Shown in pieces: positions 10,408 through 19,803 of a stretch of 64,000 bases of DNA; the first letter of the stretch is position 1; each line of letters begins with the position of its first letter. Below the pieces are notes generated by a model that was given only the letters and a program-made list of their open reading frames with translations, was not told the origin of the DNA and did not search any database. The translations under genes and the position numbers were made by a program. Source of the stretch: Micrococcales bacterium (GTDB lineage Bacteria > Actinomycetota > Actinomycetes > Actinomycetales > Cellulomonadaceae); NCBI GenBank assembly GCA_009777345.1, contig WRMB01000002.1, forward strand, positions 34,842 to 98,841, written 5' to 3'.

Positions 10408-10483
10408 CCGGGTCTGGCCGGGTTTCCGCGAATCGGCCGGGTCGGCAGACCCGGCCCACTCACGGAAACCCGGCCAGACCCGG
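10408..10483. terminator. Nested inverted repeats between the nuclease gene and the Lrp-type gene
   Basis: Perfect 21-base arms (10408-10428 and 10463-10483) enclose a second hairpin, GGCCGGGTC (10435-10443) with GACCCGGCC (10448-10456). The inner arm repeats part of the outer arm (GGCCGGGT). It follows the stop of the nuclease gene and precedes the Lrp-type gene on the minus strand, so termination is plausible; the layered design is more like a mobile palindromic repeat. Confidence 0.65.
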
Positions 10484-10495
10484 CTGGCGGGTGCT

Positions 10496-12244
10496 TCAGG
10501 GGTCGAGTTCGGGGCGGCGGTCCTGCCAGGCGGCGACAGCTGCTGCGGGGTCGGTGATCTGGGCGGTGCTGCGGACCGGCCAGGCCCAGGTGCCGTCGAC
10601 GGCGACCAGGCGCACCCCGGGGCGGTCCAGCCAGGCGAGCAGCAGGTCGGTCTCCTCCGGGTGCGCCGCCGTGGCGGGCGGTACTGGGGCGGTGACGTGC
10701 TCGGCGGTGGCTCGTAGGGCGTCCACGGCGGGGCGGGGGTCGTGGCCGCGGGGGACCAGGGCCGTGGCGGCCAGGCGGCCGTAGCGCACCAGGACCAGCT
10801 CCCAGGCGCCGTCGTCGCACCGCTGGGCGGCGACGAGTTCGGCTATGCGGGCCAGCGGGTCGGACCGTTGCGACCGGCTGGCGGCCCGCAGGTAGGCGTC
10901 CAGCCGGTCGCGCACGCCTGCGGCCTCCTCGAACCGTTCCGCGGCCGTCAAGGCGGTCAGGCGCCGGGCGTGCGCCGCGACGACCGCTGTGGGGTCGCCG
11001 GTCATCGCCGAGCGCAACGCGGCCACGGTGGTCGCGTACCGGCCGTCGTCGTGCTGGCAGGGCGCCAGGCAGCGGTCCAGCTCGACCAGGACGCACGGTA
11101 CCGCGTCCGCCGCGGGCCGCCGCGGCAGCCGGGTGGTGCACCGGCGCACCGCGAAGGTCTCCTGCAGCGCCTCGACGGCCAGCCGCGCGGCACCGGCCGA
11201 CGGCAGCGGGCCGATGTGCGTGGCACCGGGTGTCACGTCCCGGACCACGGACAGCCGCGGGTACGGCTCGTCGGTGAGGCGCACCCAGGGCATCCGCTCC
11301 GGGGCGCGGGAGCGTCTGTTGTAGCGTGGCGCGTGCTCGGCGATCAGGCGCAGCTCGCGCACCCGGGCCTCCAGCGGGGTGGCGCACACCACCGGGTCGA
11401 CCCGGGTGGCCAGGCTCAGCATCTCGGTCATCCGGCTACGGCGCTCCGCGGCGGTGAAGTACGTCCGCACCCGGGTCCGCAACGACCGGGTGGCCACCCC
11501 GACGTAGAGCACCTCGTCGCCGGGGCCCCGGAACAGGTACACCCCAGGGGCGTCGGGCAACCCGTCGGCCAGGTGGCTGCGGCGTCGCACCTGGTCGGGC
11601 ACCGGGTCGGCGGCGGTGGCCAGGTCTTCGGCGTGGCTGACGCCCAGCGGGGCCAGCCGTTCCAGCAGCGCGTGCAGCACGTCGACGGTGGCCCGGGCGT
11701 CGTCCAGGGCCCGGTGGGTCGGTGCGGTCGTGGCGCGGAACAGCCGGGCCAGGGTGGCCAGCCGGTGGTTCGGCGCCTCGTCGCGGGTGACCACCCGGCG
11801 GGCCAGCCGGACCGTGTCGACCACCTGGTTGCCCGGCCAGGCGTACCCGGCGCGCGACAGCGCGGCCTTGAGGAAGCCGACGTCGAACGGCGCGTTGTGC
11901 GCCACCAGCACCGTGCCGTGCACGAACTCCAGAAAGCTGGGCAGCACCTGCTCGATGCGCGGCGCCCCCACGACCATCGCCGTGGTGATCCCGGTGAGCA
12001 CCTGGACGGCCGGAGGGATCGGTCGACCTGGGTCGACCAGGGTCGCCAGCTCGCCCAGCACCTGGCCGCCGCGCACCTTCACCGCACCGATCTCGGTGAT
12101 CGCGCAGTCCGCCGCCCGGGTGCCGGTGGTCTCCAGGTCCACCACGACGAACGTCACCTCGCGCAGCGGGGTACCCGTCTGGTCCAGCCTTGGCTGGACG
12201 AACCGCCGGCCTGGCGGGAGATCCGGCCGCTGTACTTCGCGCAT
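10496..12244 (-). CDS. DEDDh exonuclease fused to a UvrC-like GIY-YIG domain (Rv2191-like)
   Basis: A 582-residue two-nuclease protein. Residues ~25-200 form a DnaQ/epsilon-type 3'-5' exonuclease: VVVDLETTG (DxE), VAHNAPFDVGFL (second Asp) and HRALDDARAT (His and Asp of DEDDh). Residues ~225-310 form a GIY-YIG nuclease (GVYLFRGPGDEVLYVGVA...LRTRVRTYF), and the rest resembles the UvrC C-terminal half. This fusion is widespread in actinobacteria as a UvrC paralogue (Rv2191); its repair role is inferred. ATG 12244 lies 6 bases after TAGCGT, consistent with a leaderless mRNA. Confidence 0.88.
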   Translation of the reverse strand: MREVQRPDLPPGRRFVQPRLDQTGTPLREVTFVVVDLETTGTRAADCAITEIGAVKVRGGQVLGELATLVDPGRPIPPAVQVLTGITTAMVVGAPRIEQVLPSFLEFVHGTVLVAHNAPFDVGFLKAALSRAGYAWPGNQVVDTVRLARRVVTRDEAPNHRLATLARLFRATTAPTHRALDDARATVDVLHALLERLAPLGVSHAEDLATAADPVPDQVRRRSHLADGLPDAPGVYLFRGPGDEVLYVGVATRSLRTRVRTYFTAAERRSRMTEMLSLATRVDPVVCATPLEARVRELRLIAEHAPRYNRRSRAPERMPWVRLTDEPYPRLSVVRDVTPGATHIGPLPSAGAARLAVEALQETFAVRRCTTRLPRRPAADAVPCVLVELDRCLAPCQHDDGRYATTVAALRSAMTGDPTAVVAAHARRLTALTAAERFEEAAGVRDRLDAYLRAASRSQRSDPLARIAELVAAQRCDDGAWELVLVRYGRLAATALVPRGHDPRPAVDALRATAEHVTAPVPPATAAHPEETDLLLAWLDRPGVRLVAVDGTWAWPVRSTAQITDPAAAVAAWQDRRPELDP

Positions 12245-12381
12245 GCCCCGACGCTAACGACGACCACCCACGCCATCTCCCGCCGAGGGACCGGGCAAGA
12301 CCGACCACGACCTGGACTGGTCACCAGGCTGGGGGGCCAGTGAAGGGCTAACGTCGGTTTCACGACGAGGAGGACGAGGCC

Positions 12382-13323
12382 GTGCACGCCATCGGAGTGG
12401 ATATCGGCGGGACGAAGATCGCGGCCGGGGTAGTGACGGCGGACGGTCAGATCGTCGCCAAGACGACGCTGCGCACCGACACGACCGAGGCCAGCACGGT
12501 GGACGACGGTATCGTCGCGGCCTGCGAGTCGCTGCTGGCCGACTACGAGGTGGAGGCGGTCGGCCTGGCCGCGCCCGGGTTCATCGCCTCGGACCGGACG
12601 ACGGTGCGGTTCTCCCCGAACCTGCCGTGGCGCGACCACCCGCTGCGGGACGTCGTGGCGCAGCGGCTGGGTATCGACGCGGTGGTCGTGGAGAACGACG
12701 CCAACGCCGCCGGGTGGGCCGAGTCGCGGTTCGGGGTGGCGCGGGGGCTGTCCGACATCGTGATGCTCACCCTGGGCACCGGTCTGGGCGGGGCGATCGT
12801 CACCGACGGGCAGCTGGTGCGCGGGGCCGGGGGGGCGGCCGGGGAGATCGGGCACCTGCGGGTGGTCCCGGAGGGGCACCACTGCGGCTGCGGCCAGGAG
12901 GGCTGCTGGGAGCAGTACGTGTCCGGGTCGGCGCTGGTCCGCGAGGCGCACGCCGTGGCCGTGTCCCGCCCGGTGCGGGCCACCCGGCTGCTGGAGCTGG
13001 CCGGGGGCAAGGCCCGCAAGATCACCGGGCAGCACATCACCAAGGCCGCCCAGGAGGGCGACGAGCTGGCGGTCGAGCTGCTGGCCTGGATCGGCCGCTG
13101 GCTGGGGGAGGGCGCCGCGTCGTTGGTCGCGGTGCTGGACCCGGCGATGGTCGTGGTGGGCGGGGGGCTGTCCGCGGCGGCCGACCTGGTGCTCGGCCCG
13201 GCCCGGCACGCGTTCGACCGGCGGCTGTCCGCCGGGGGGTACCGGCCGGTCGTCCCGATCGAGGTGGCGGCGATGGGCAACGACGCCGGGATCGTCGGGG
13301 CCGCCGACCTGGCCCGTACCTGA
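12382..13323 (+). CDS. glk: ROK family glucokinase
   Basis: Sugar kinase producing glucose-6-phosphate. The 313-residue protein has the N-terminal phosphate loop VDIGGTKIAAGVV, the catalytic Asp in NDANAAGW (~residue 107), the ROK zinc motif HHCGCGQEGCWEQY, and the C-terminal VVVGGGLS adenosine loop. GTG 12382 is preceded by GAGGAGG, a clear ribosome-binding site. The gene is divergent from the nuclease gene and convergent with the membrane protein downstream. Glucose is the best guess for substrate; ATP versus polyphosphate use cannot be decided. Confidence 0.88.
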   Translation: MHAIGVDIGGTKIAAGVVTADGQIVAKTTLRTDTTEASTVDDGIVAACESLLADYEVEAVGLAAPGFIASDRTTVRFSPNLPWRDHPLRDVVAQRLGIDAVVVENDANAAGWAESRFGVARGLSDIVMLTLGTGLGGAIVTDGQLVRGAGGAAGEIGHLRVVPEGHHCGCGQEGCWEQYVSGSALVREAHAVAVSRPVRATRLLELAGGKARKITGQHITKAAQEGDELAVELLAWIGRWLGEGAASLVAVLDPAMVVVGGGLSAAADLVLGPARHAFDRRLSAGGYRPVVPIEVAAMGNDAGIVGAADLART

Positions 13324-13351
13324 CGACGCTCGTCGGTGCCGGACCGCGGTG

Positions 13352-13879
13352 TCAGACCACTGCGCCAGTGTCCTCGTCGTCCGGGTCGCGCCGGTGCGGC
13401 ATCCGCCAGAACAGCACCGCCAGACCGGCGAAGAACACCACCGCGGACGCCTGCACCAGCACCCGGGGTGCGGACCACACGACGAGCACGACCAGCCAGA
13501 GCAGCGGCATGCCGATCACGGCGAACCAGGCCATGGTGAGCAGCGGGTCGCCGCCGAGCACCGGCGGCGGCTCGGGCGGGACGAAGTGCTCAGTCTCGTC
13601 CACCTCCCGCTCGGCGGCGTCGATCTGCTCGGTGCCGTCCCAGTCGCGACCGCTGCGCGCGGTGGCCGGGTCGGGCAGCCGCAGCTCACCCAGGCTGCCG
13701 AGGTCGGCGACGATATCCGCCCAGCGTGCGTCGTCGGTCGCCTCCGGTCGGTCCGGCTCCGGTGCCGACTGTTCGGGCGAGTCTGGTGACGGTTCGGGCG
13801 CGGCGTCCGATGGGACGTCTGGGTCTGGCGGCTCCGGGATGGAAGAGCCGACGGGCTCGTCGTCGTCACGGCTGACCAT
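13352..13879 (-). CDS. Conserved membrane protein, Rv2183c-like
   Basis: A 175-residue protein with an acidic Pro/Asp/Glu-rich N-terminal half (~1-95) containing RWADIVADLG and HFVPPEPPP, a pattern conserved in actinobacterial homologues, followed by two adjacent membrane helices (~113-155) and a short charged tail. In M. tuberculosis the related Rv2183c is beside the acyltransferase gene Rv2182c, the same neighbour as here (divergent, 74 bases away). ATG 13879 follows TAAAGT by 6 bases. Function unknown. Confidence 0.75.
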   Translation of the reverse strand: MVSRDDDEPVGSSIPEPPDPDVPSDAAPEPSPDSPEQSAPEPDRPEATDDARWADIVADLGSLGELRLPDPATARSGRDWDGTEQIDAAEREVDETEHFVPPEPPPVLGGDPLLTMAWFAVIGMPLLWLVVLVVWSAPRVLVQASAVVFFAGLAVLFWRMPHRRDPDDEDTGAVV

Positions 13880-13953
13880 GGGAGCACTTTAGGGTGTGGA
13901 CCTGGGTAGAGTCGTCGAAACATCCCCGGCGAGGCGGGCATGAGAGGATCACG

Positions 13954-14772
13954 GTGTTCTACTGGCTGATGAAGCGGGTGGTCTTCGGTCCGCTGCTCAA
14001 GCTCGTGTACCGGCCGTGGATCCGCGGGGCGGGCAACGTGCCCGCGACCGGCGCGGCGATCCTGGCCTCGAACCACCAGGCCGTCGTCGACTCGTTCTTC
14101 CTGGCGGCGATGCTGGACCGGCGGCTGGTGTTCATCGGCAAGCAGGAGTACTTCACCGGTTCGGGTATCAAAGGGCGTCTGGTCTCAGGTTTCATGCGCG
14201 GCGTGGGCACCATCCCGGTGGACCGCGGCGGCGGACGGGGCAGCGAGGCGGCCCTGGCCACGGGCCTGCGGCAGCTGCGCGAGGGCGGGCTGTTCGGCAT
14301 CTACCCGGAGGGCACCCGCAGCCCGGACGGGCGGCTGTACCGGGGCAAGACCGGCGTGGCCCGGCTGGCCCTGGAGTCCGGCGTCCCGGTGATCCCGGTG
14401 GCGATGATCGGCACCGCCGACGCCCAGCCGATCGGGCGGCGGATCCCCAAGATCATGCGGATCGGCGTGGTCGTGGGCGAACCGCTGGACTTCACCCGCT
14501 ACCGCGGTATGGAGAACGACCGGTTCATCCTGCGCTCGGTGACCGACGAGATCATGTACGCGATCATGAGCCTGTCCGGGCAGGAGTACGTGGACGTGTA
14601 CGCCGCGACCCAGAAGGCCCGGATCGCCACCGGCCACCCGGCGGTCTCCGGCGACGCGGCCGACCACCTGCCTGTCGCGCCCGGGGGGCGCCCGGTGCCC
14701 GACGTGGAGCCACCGGAACCCCCTGGCGACGAGACTGCCGACGGTCCGCCCGACGGTGACGCGGCGTCGTGA
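13954..14772 (+). CDS. 1-acyl-sn-glycerol-3-phosphate acyltransferase (PlsC-like)
   Basis: Membrane-associated acyltransferase of phospholipid synthesis, 272 residues. NHQAVVDSFF carries the NHx4D catalytic motif, PEGTRSPDG the glycerophosphate-binding motif, and VPVIPVAM a third family block. A disordered Pro/Asp-rich tail follows residue ~225. The ORF track begins at 13894, but GTG 13954 (AGAGG just upstream, homology begins MFYWLMKRV) is the better start. An upstream TAGAGT box (13911 region) would give a short leader. Confidence 0.88.
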   Translation: MFYWLMKRVVFGPLLKLVYRPWIRGAGNVPATGAAILASNHQAVVDSFFLAAMLDRRLVFIGKQEYFTGSGIKGRLVSGFMRGVGTIPVDRGGGRGSEAALATGLRQLREGGLFGIYPEGTRSPDGRLYRGKTGVARLALESGVPVIPVAMIGTADAQPIGRRIPKIMRIGVVVGEPLDFTRYRGMENDRFILRSVTDEIMYAIMSLSGQEYVDVYAATQKARIATGHPAVSGDAADHLPVAPGGRPVPDVEPPEPPGDETADGPPDGDAAS

Positions 14773-14956
14773 GGGCGGCGCTGACCCCGGTGCTGAAGAT
14801 GGCGCTGACGATGGTGCCGACGGCCGGTGGGACGACGTACCGGTGGGATGACGGGGGCCGTCCGCCGGTAGGATGACGGCGTCGCGCGGCGCACGCCGTG
14901 CCTGCCGGGTGGCCGACGAGGCGCACCTGGCGCGAGTCGACCCGAAGAGGTGCATG

Positions 14957-16192
14957 ATGACCGTCCGCCGTGTCGCGCTGCTCACCGCCGGTGGTTTCGC
15001 CCCTTGCCTGTCGTCCGCCGTGGGTGGGCTGATCGAGCGGTACACCGAGATCGCGCCCGAGGTCGAGATCATCGCCTACCAGCACGGCTACCACGGCCTG
15101 CTGCTGGGCGAGAAGACCGTGGTGGACGACGAGGTGCGTCGGCACGCGGGGCTGCTGCACCGGTTCGGCGGCTCGCCGATCGGCAACTCCCGGGTCAAGC
15201 TCACCAACCAGGCCGACGCGGTCAAGCGCGGCCTGGTCGAGCCGGGCCAGGACCCGCTGCAGGTGGCGGCCGACCAGCTCAAGGCCGACGGTGTGGACGT
15301 GCTGCACACCATCGGCGGTGACGACACCAACACCACGGCCGCCGACCTGGCCGCCTACCTGCACGACAACGGCTACGAGCTGACCGTCGTCGGGCTGCCC
15401 AAGACGATCGACAACGACGTGGTGCCGATCCGTCAGTCCCTGGGTGCCTGGACCGCGGCCGAGCAGACCGCGCGCTTCGCGGCGAACATCATCGGCGAGC
15501 ACCGGTCCGGTCCCCGGATGCTCATCGTCCACGAGGTGATGGGCCGCAACTGCGGCTGGCTGACCGCGGCGGCCGCGGTGAAGTACCGCGAGTGGCTGGA
15601 CGCCCAGCAGTGGCTGCCAGGTATCGGCCTGACCCGCCAGCGCTGGGACGTGCACGCGGTGCTCATCCCCGAGCTGGCCATCGATATCGCCGCCGAGGCC
15701 GACCGGCTCAAGGCGATCATGGACACCCAGGGCAACGTCAATATCTTCCTGTCCGAGGGCGCCGGGCTGCACGAGATCGTCGCCCAGATCCAGGCCGCGG
15801 GCGAGCAGGTCCAGCGTGACGCGTTCGGGCACGTCCGGCTGGACACCATCAACCCCGGTCAGTGGTTCGCCAAGCAGTTCGCCGCGCAGCTGGGTGCCGA
15901 GAAGGTCATGGTGCAGAAGTCGGGCTACTACTCCCGGGCGGCGGCGGCCAATGCTGAGGACCTGCGCCTGATCAAGTCGATGACGGACCTGGCCGTGGAG
16001 TGCGCCCTGCGCGGCGAGTCCGGTGTGATCGGCCACGACGAGGCGGCCGACGACCGGCTGCGGGCCATCGAGTTCCCCCGGATCGCCGGCGGCAAGCCGT
16101 TCGACGTCACCCAGCCGTGGTTCACCGATCTGCTGACGGCGATCGGCCAGCCGTTCGCCCTCCCGGACGCCTCCCAGCCGAGCGGCCGATGA
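14957..16192 (+). CDS. pfp: Pyrophosphate-dependent 6-phosphofructokinase
   Basis: Interconverts fructose-6-phosphate and fructose-1,6-bisphosphate. Sequence points to PPi as phosphoryl donor: the nucleotide motif is IGGDDT (Asp where ATP enzymes have Gly) and the catalytic loop is PKTIDNDV (Lys replacing Gly). The N-terminus LLTAGGFAPCLSSA is the usual actinobacterial PPi-PFK form, and MGRNCGWL binds sugar phosphate. Length is 411 residues. Of two adjacent ATGs the second (14957) is better spaced from AGAGG. Its TGA overlaps the ATG of DAHP synthase by four bases, so the two are coupled. A TAGGAT box lies near 14864. Confidence 0.92.
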   Translation: MTVRRVALLTAGGFAPCLSSAVGGLIERYTEIAPEVEIIAYQHGYHGLLLGEKTVVDDEVRRHAGLLHRFGGSPIGNSRVKLTNQADAVKRGLVEPGQDPLQVAADQLKADGVDVLHTIGGDDTNTTAADLAAYLHDNGYELTVVGLPKTIDNDVVPIRQSLGAWTAAEQTARFAANIIGEHRSGPRMLIVHEVMGRNCGWLTAAAAVKYREWLDAQQWLPGIGLTRQRWDVHAVLIPELAIDIAAEADRLKAIMDTQGNVNIFLSEGAGLHEIVAQIQAAGEQVQRDAFGHVRLDTINPGQWFAKQFAAQLGAEKVMVQKSGYYSRAAAANAEDLRLIKSMTDLAVECALRGESGVIGHDEAADDRLRAIEFPRIAGGKPFDVTQPWFTDLLTAIGQPFALPDASQPSGR

Positions 16193-17553
16193 GCATCGAG
16201 CCGGATCCCGAGCTGCTCGGCGCGCTGGACGCCTGGCAGCACCGTGCGGTGGCCCACCAGCCGCCCTGGCCGGACGCGGCGCACCTGGCCGCGGTACGCG
16301 ACCGGCTGACGACGCTGCCGCCGCTGGTGTTCGCCGGGGAGGCCGACGCGCTGCGCGCCGAGCTGGCCGCCGCCGGGGCGGGGGAGGCCTTCGTGCTCCA
16401 GGGCGGCGACTGCGCGGAGAGCTTCGCCGACGCCACCGCGGACAATATCCGCAACAAGATCAAGCTTCTGCTGCAGATGGCCGTCGTGCTGACCTACGGC
16501 GCGTCCATGCCGGTGGTGAAGATCGGCCGGATGGCCGGGCAGTACGCCAAGCCCCGGTCGGCGCAGACCGAGACCCGCCAGACCGAGGACCGCGGCGCCG
16601 TCACGCTGCCGTCGTTCTACGGCGACTGCGTCAACTCGCACCTGTTCGACGCCCGGTCCCGCACCCCGGACCCCGAGCGCCTGCTCGACGGCTATCACGC
16701 GGCCGCGTCCACGCTGAACCTGATCCGGGCCTTCACCACCGGCGGGTTCGCGTCGCTGCTGCGGGTGCACGAGTGGAACCGGGGGTTCACCCGGAACCCG
16801 GCCTACGCCCGGTACGAGGAGATCGCCGCGGAGATCGACCGGGCGATCCGCTTCATGGCGGCCTGCGGGGTGGACGTCGAGTCGCTGCGCACCGTGGACC
16901 TGTTCTCCTCCCACGAGGCGCTGCTGCTGGACTACGAACGGCCCCTGACCCGGATCGACTCGCGCACCGGGCTGGCCTACGACTGCTCGGCCCACTTCCT
17001 GTGGATCGGGGAGCGCACCCGTGACCCTGAGGGCGCCCACGTGGACTACTTCGCCCAGGTGCGCAACCCGCTGGGGGTGAAGCTGGGTCCGTCCGTCACC
17101 GGTGACGACGCGCTGCGCCTGCTGGACCGGCTGAACCCGACCGGGGAGCCGGGCCGGATCACGTTCATCACCCGGATGGGCGCGGGCACGGTGCGCGACG
17201 CGCTGCCCGCCCTGGTGGAGAAGGTCACCGCCGACGGTCGTCCGGTCACCTGGACCTGCGACCCGATGCACGGCAACACCATCACCGTCAACGGGTACAA
17301 GACCCGGCGTTTCTCCGACGTGGTCGACGAGGTCGCGGGTTTCTTCGAGGTCCACCGCGGGCTGGGCACCGTGCCCGGCGGCCTGCACGTCGAGCTGACC
17401 GGGGACGATGTCACCGAGGTGCTGGGCGGGTCGGAGCAGATCGACGCCGACGGCCTGGCTCGCCGCTACGAGACCCTGGTCGACCCGCGTCTGAACCACC
17501 AGCAGGGCTTGGAGCTGGCGTTCCAGGTGGTGGAGCTGCTCCGGGCGCACTGA
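16189..17553 (+). CDS. aroG: Class II 3-deoxy-7-phosphoheptulonate (DAHP) synthase
   Basis: First enzyme of the shikimate pathway, joining phosphoenolpyruvate and erythrose-4-phosphate. The 454-residue protein is the plant/actinobacterial class II form: LQGGDCAESF (metal-binding Cys), KIGRMAGQYAKPRS (PEP site Arg/Lys), TWTCDPMHGNT (metal His) and the GGLHVELTGDDVTE region (metal Glu). It overlaps the preceding PPi-PFK gene by four bases. In M. tuberculosis aroG (Rv2178c) lies beside pknL, and here the PknL-like kinase follows, convergent. Allosteric regulation by aromatic amino acids is expected for the family but not visible. Confidence 0.95.
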   Translation: MSIEPDPELLGALDAWQHRAVAHQPPWPDAAHLAAVRDRLTTLPPLVFAGEADALRAELAAAGAGEAFVLQGGDCAESFADATADNIRNKIKLLLQMAVVLTYGASMPVVKIGRMAGQYAKPRSAQTETRQTEDRGAVTLPSFYGDCVNSHLFDARSRTPDPERLLDGYHAAASTLNLIRAFTTGGFASLLRVHEWNRGFTRNPAYARYEEIAAEIDRAIRFMAACGVDVESLRTVDLFSSHEALLLDYERPLTRIDSRTGLAYDCSAHFLWIGERTRDPEGAHVDYFAQVRNPLGVKLGPSVTGDDALRLLDRLNPTGEPGRITFITRMGAGTVRDALPALVEKVTADGRPVTWTCDPMHGNTITVNGYKTRRFSDVVDEVAGFFEVHRGLGTVPGGLHVELTGDDVTEVLGGSEQIDADGLARRYETLVDPRLNHQQGLELAFQVVELLRAH

Positions 17554-17619
17554 CGACGAGCCCAGCGTGGACGCAGTCAGTGCGAGGTGATCACCGCGCA
17601 CCCTGTGGTGGCTACGGGG

Positions 17620-19626
17620 TCATGGCGCGACCCGGTTGGTGTACAGGGTGACGACTGTTCCCTTGGCTCTCAGCGAGCCGCCTGACGGGTCCTGACCAAG
17701 GACCAGCCCCCGTTGGCGACCGTCGACGCTGACCTCGAACCCAGCGTCGACGAGCCGCTGCCTCGCCTGGTCGACCATCATCAGCGTGACGTCGGGCACC
17801 GGGTACAGCTCAGGTCCCTTGGAGACGGTGACGGCGATGGTGTCGCCGCGGTGCAGTGAGGTGCCCGCCTCGGGGGTCTGGCTGAGGATCTCGCCGGTCG
17901 GCCGGTCCGACCAGACCTCGCTGATGTCCAGTTGCAGCGCGGCGTCGTCGAGCAGTGTCTCGACCTCGGAGACGGTGCGGTCGACCAGCTCGGGCACGAT
18001 GACCGGGGCCGGTCCCTTCGACACGGTGAGCGTCACCGTGTCGCCGCGCATCGCCTGGGTGCCGCCCGTCGCGTCGCTGCCGTCGGGCAGCGTGGCGCTC
18101 AGCACCTCCCCGGCCGGGACGGTGTCGCTGTAGTCCTCCAGGGGCGGGTCGGCACTGACCAGGCCAGCCGCGGTGAGGGCCGCGACGGCGTCGGCGAGGT
18201 CCTTGCCGACCAGGCCGTCTGGTACCTGGATCCAGTCGGGGCCCTTGGACACCATGAGGGACACCTTGGCTCTGCGGTCCAGCCGGGTGCCTCTCTCCGG
18301 GTCGCTGGAGATCACCTTGCCCGGGGGCATCGTGGGGTGGAATGCCTCGGTGACCTGCGGTTCGAGATTGGCCTTGCGCAGGGCCGCCTCTGCGTCCGCC
18401 TGGTCCAGACCGACGACCATGGGGACCGTCGTCCTGGCTCCCGGGCCCTGTCCGAACCACCAGACGGTCCCACCGCCGCCCAGCACCAGCAGCGCGACGA
18501 CACCGCTGACCAGCCAGACCAGCGCGCGGCGCCGACGGTCCTCCTCCAGGGATCCGGGCGGAGCGACGGCAGGTGGCTGGGCGTACGACAGCAGGTGGTC
18601 GGGGCCGACCTCGGGTCCGGGGCCAGGTGTCGGACCGAGCCCCAGTCCCAGCGGCAGGGCGACCGTGGGGTCGCGTCCTGAGTCCGGCGAGAAGACCGCG
18701 GTCGCCGGGCCGGGTGCTGGCACCTCCGGGGCGTTCGTCCGGCCGACGGTGCCTGCGTTGCGGGCCAGCGTGCCGAGGTCCAGGTTTACCCGCAGGTGCT
18801 TGATCATCGCCAGGGCCGCGGCGGCGTCGACCGGCCGGTCTGCCGGGGCGCGGGCGGCCAGCGCCCGCACCAGGTCGTCCACCTCGGCGGGCATCCAGCT
18901 GACCAGGTCGGACGGGGCGGGGATCTCGTGGTGCACGTGCTGGAAGGCGATCTGCACCGGGCTGGTGCCGGAGAACGGCTGGCACCCGGTGAGGACCTCG
19001 TAGAGCAGCACGCCGACCGCGTACACGTCGGTGCGGGCGTCGGCGGTGCCCACCGAGATGAGCTCGGGGGCCAGGTAGGCGGCGGTGCCCATGACGACGG
19101 ACGCCCCGGTCGTCATCTCGGTGACCGCCCGGGCGAGGCCGAAGTCGGCCAGCTTGACCCGCCCGTCGGTGGCGATGAGCACGTTCTCCGGTTTCACGTC
19201 GCGGTGCACCAGCCCCGCGTGGTGGGCCGTGGCCAGGGCTTCGAGCACCTGCTCGACGAGGTCCAGCGCCTCGCCCAGCGGCAGCGCTTGACGGTCCACG
19301 AGCATCTGGCGCAGGTTGGTGCCGTCGACGTACTCCATCGCCAGGTAGGTGGTCCTGCCGTCGACCCCCTGGTCGAACACCTGGACCAGACCCGGGTGGA
19401 CCAGCTTGGCCACGGTCCGGGCCTCGCGGCGGAACCGGGCGACGAAGTCGCCGTTCTGGGTGTCGGCCAGGTGCTGGTGCAGCACCTTGAGCGCGATCTC
19501 ACGGTCCAGCCGCCTGTCCACCGCCAGGTAGACGGTCGCCATCCCGCCGCTGGCGATCCGGGAACGGACCTCGTACCGTCCGTCGACCACGTGCCCCAGC
19601 AAGGGGTCGGTCACAGTCGGCTCCAC
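17620..19626 (-). CDS. pknL: PASTA-domain Ser/Thr protein kinase, PknL-like
   Basis: A 668-residue transmembrane kinase. Residues ~15-275 are a Hanks-type kinase: IASGGMATVYLA (glycine loop), IALKVL (ATP Lys), HRDVKPEN (catalytic Asp), DFGLA and an APELI activation-segment end. A Pro/Gly-rich linker, one membrane helix (~365-388) and four extracellular PASTA repeats (from ~398 to the end) follow, which bind peptidoglycan precursors in relatives. GTG 19626 lies 8 bases from TAGAGT; the long ORF-track extension upstream is non-conserved. It is divergent from the Rv2175c-like gene, whose M. tuberculosis counterpart is a known PknL substrate. Confidence 0.9.
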   Translation of the reverse strand: MEPTVTDPLLGHVVDGRYEVRSRIASGGMATVYLAVDRRLDREIALKVLHQHLADTQNGDFVARFRREARTVAKLVHPGLVQVFDQGVDGRTTYLAMEYVDGTNLRQMLVDRQALPLGEALDLVEQVLEALATAHHAGLVHRDVKPENVLIATDGRVKLADFGLARAVTEMTTGASVVMGTAAYLAPELISVGTADARTDVYAVGVLLYEVLTGCQPFSGTSPVQIAFQHVHHEIPAPSDLVSWMPAEVDDLVRALAARAPADRPVDAAAALAMIKHLRVNLDLGTLARNAGTVGRTNAPEVPAPGPATAVFSPDSGRDPTVALPLGLGLGPTPGPGPEVGPDHLLSYAQPPAVAPPGSLEEDRRRRALVWLVSGVVALLVLGGGGTVWWFGQGPGARTTVPMVVGLDQADAEAALRKANLEPQVTEAFHPTMPPGKVISSDPERGTRLDRRAKVSLMVSKGPDWIQVPDGLVGKDLADAVAALTAAGLVSADPPLEDYSDTVPAGEVLSATLPDGSDATGGTQAMRGDTVTLTVSKGPAPVIVPELVDRTVSEVETLLDDAALQLDISEVWSDRPTGEILSQTPEAGTSLHRGDTIAVTVSKGPELYPVPDVTLMMVDQARQRLVDAGFEVSVDGRQRGLVLGQDPSGGSLRAKGTVVTLYTNRVAP

Positions 19627-19708
19627 AGTCCCGGACTCTACGTCATCGGACGCGGCTGTAGGTGCCGATCGTGGTCCGCCTTGCGTCGGCGCGGGCGAAT
19701 TCGCGGGC

Positions 19709-19766
19709 GCAGGACGGTGGGGGACGGTTCCTGCTGTGCTCACCTGAGAACCGGAGGACAGCAGGA
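19709..19766. repeat. Dispersed repeat with hairpin in the pknL/Rv2175c intergenic region
   Basis: GCAGGACGGTGGGGG (19709-19723) and GGACGGTTCC (19722-19731) are followed by a hairpin, TCCTGCTGT (19729-19737) with ACAGCAGGA (19758-19766). The same two words, in the same order, recur upstream of the gene at 60551 (61196-61238), next to another hairpin. Confidence 0.5.
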
Positions 19767-19803
19767 CCGGCGTACTGCCAGAGCCTGGGTAGGCTGGGCC
19801 CTC

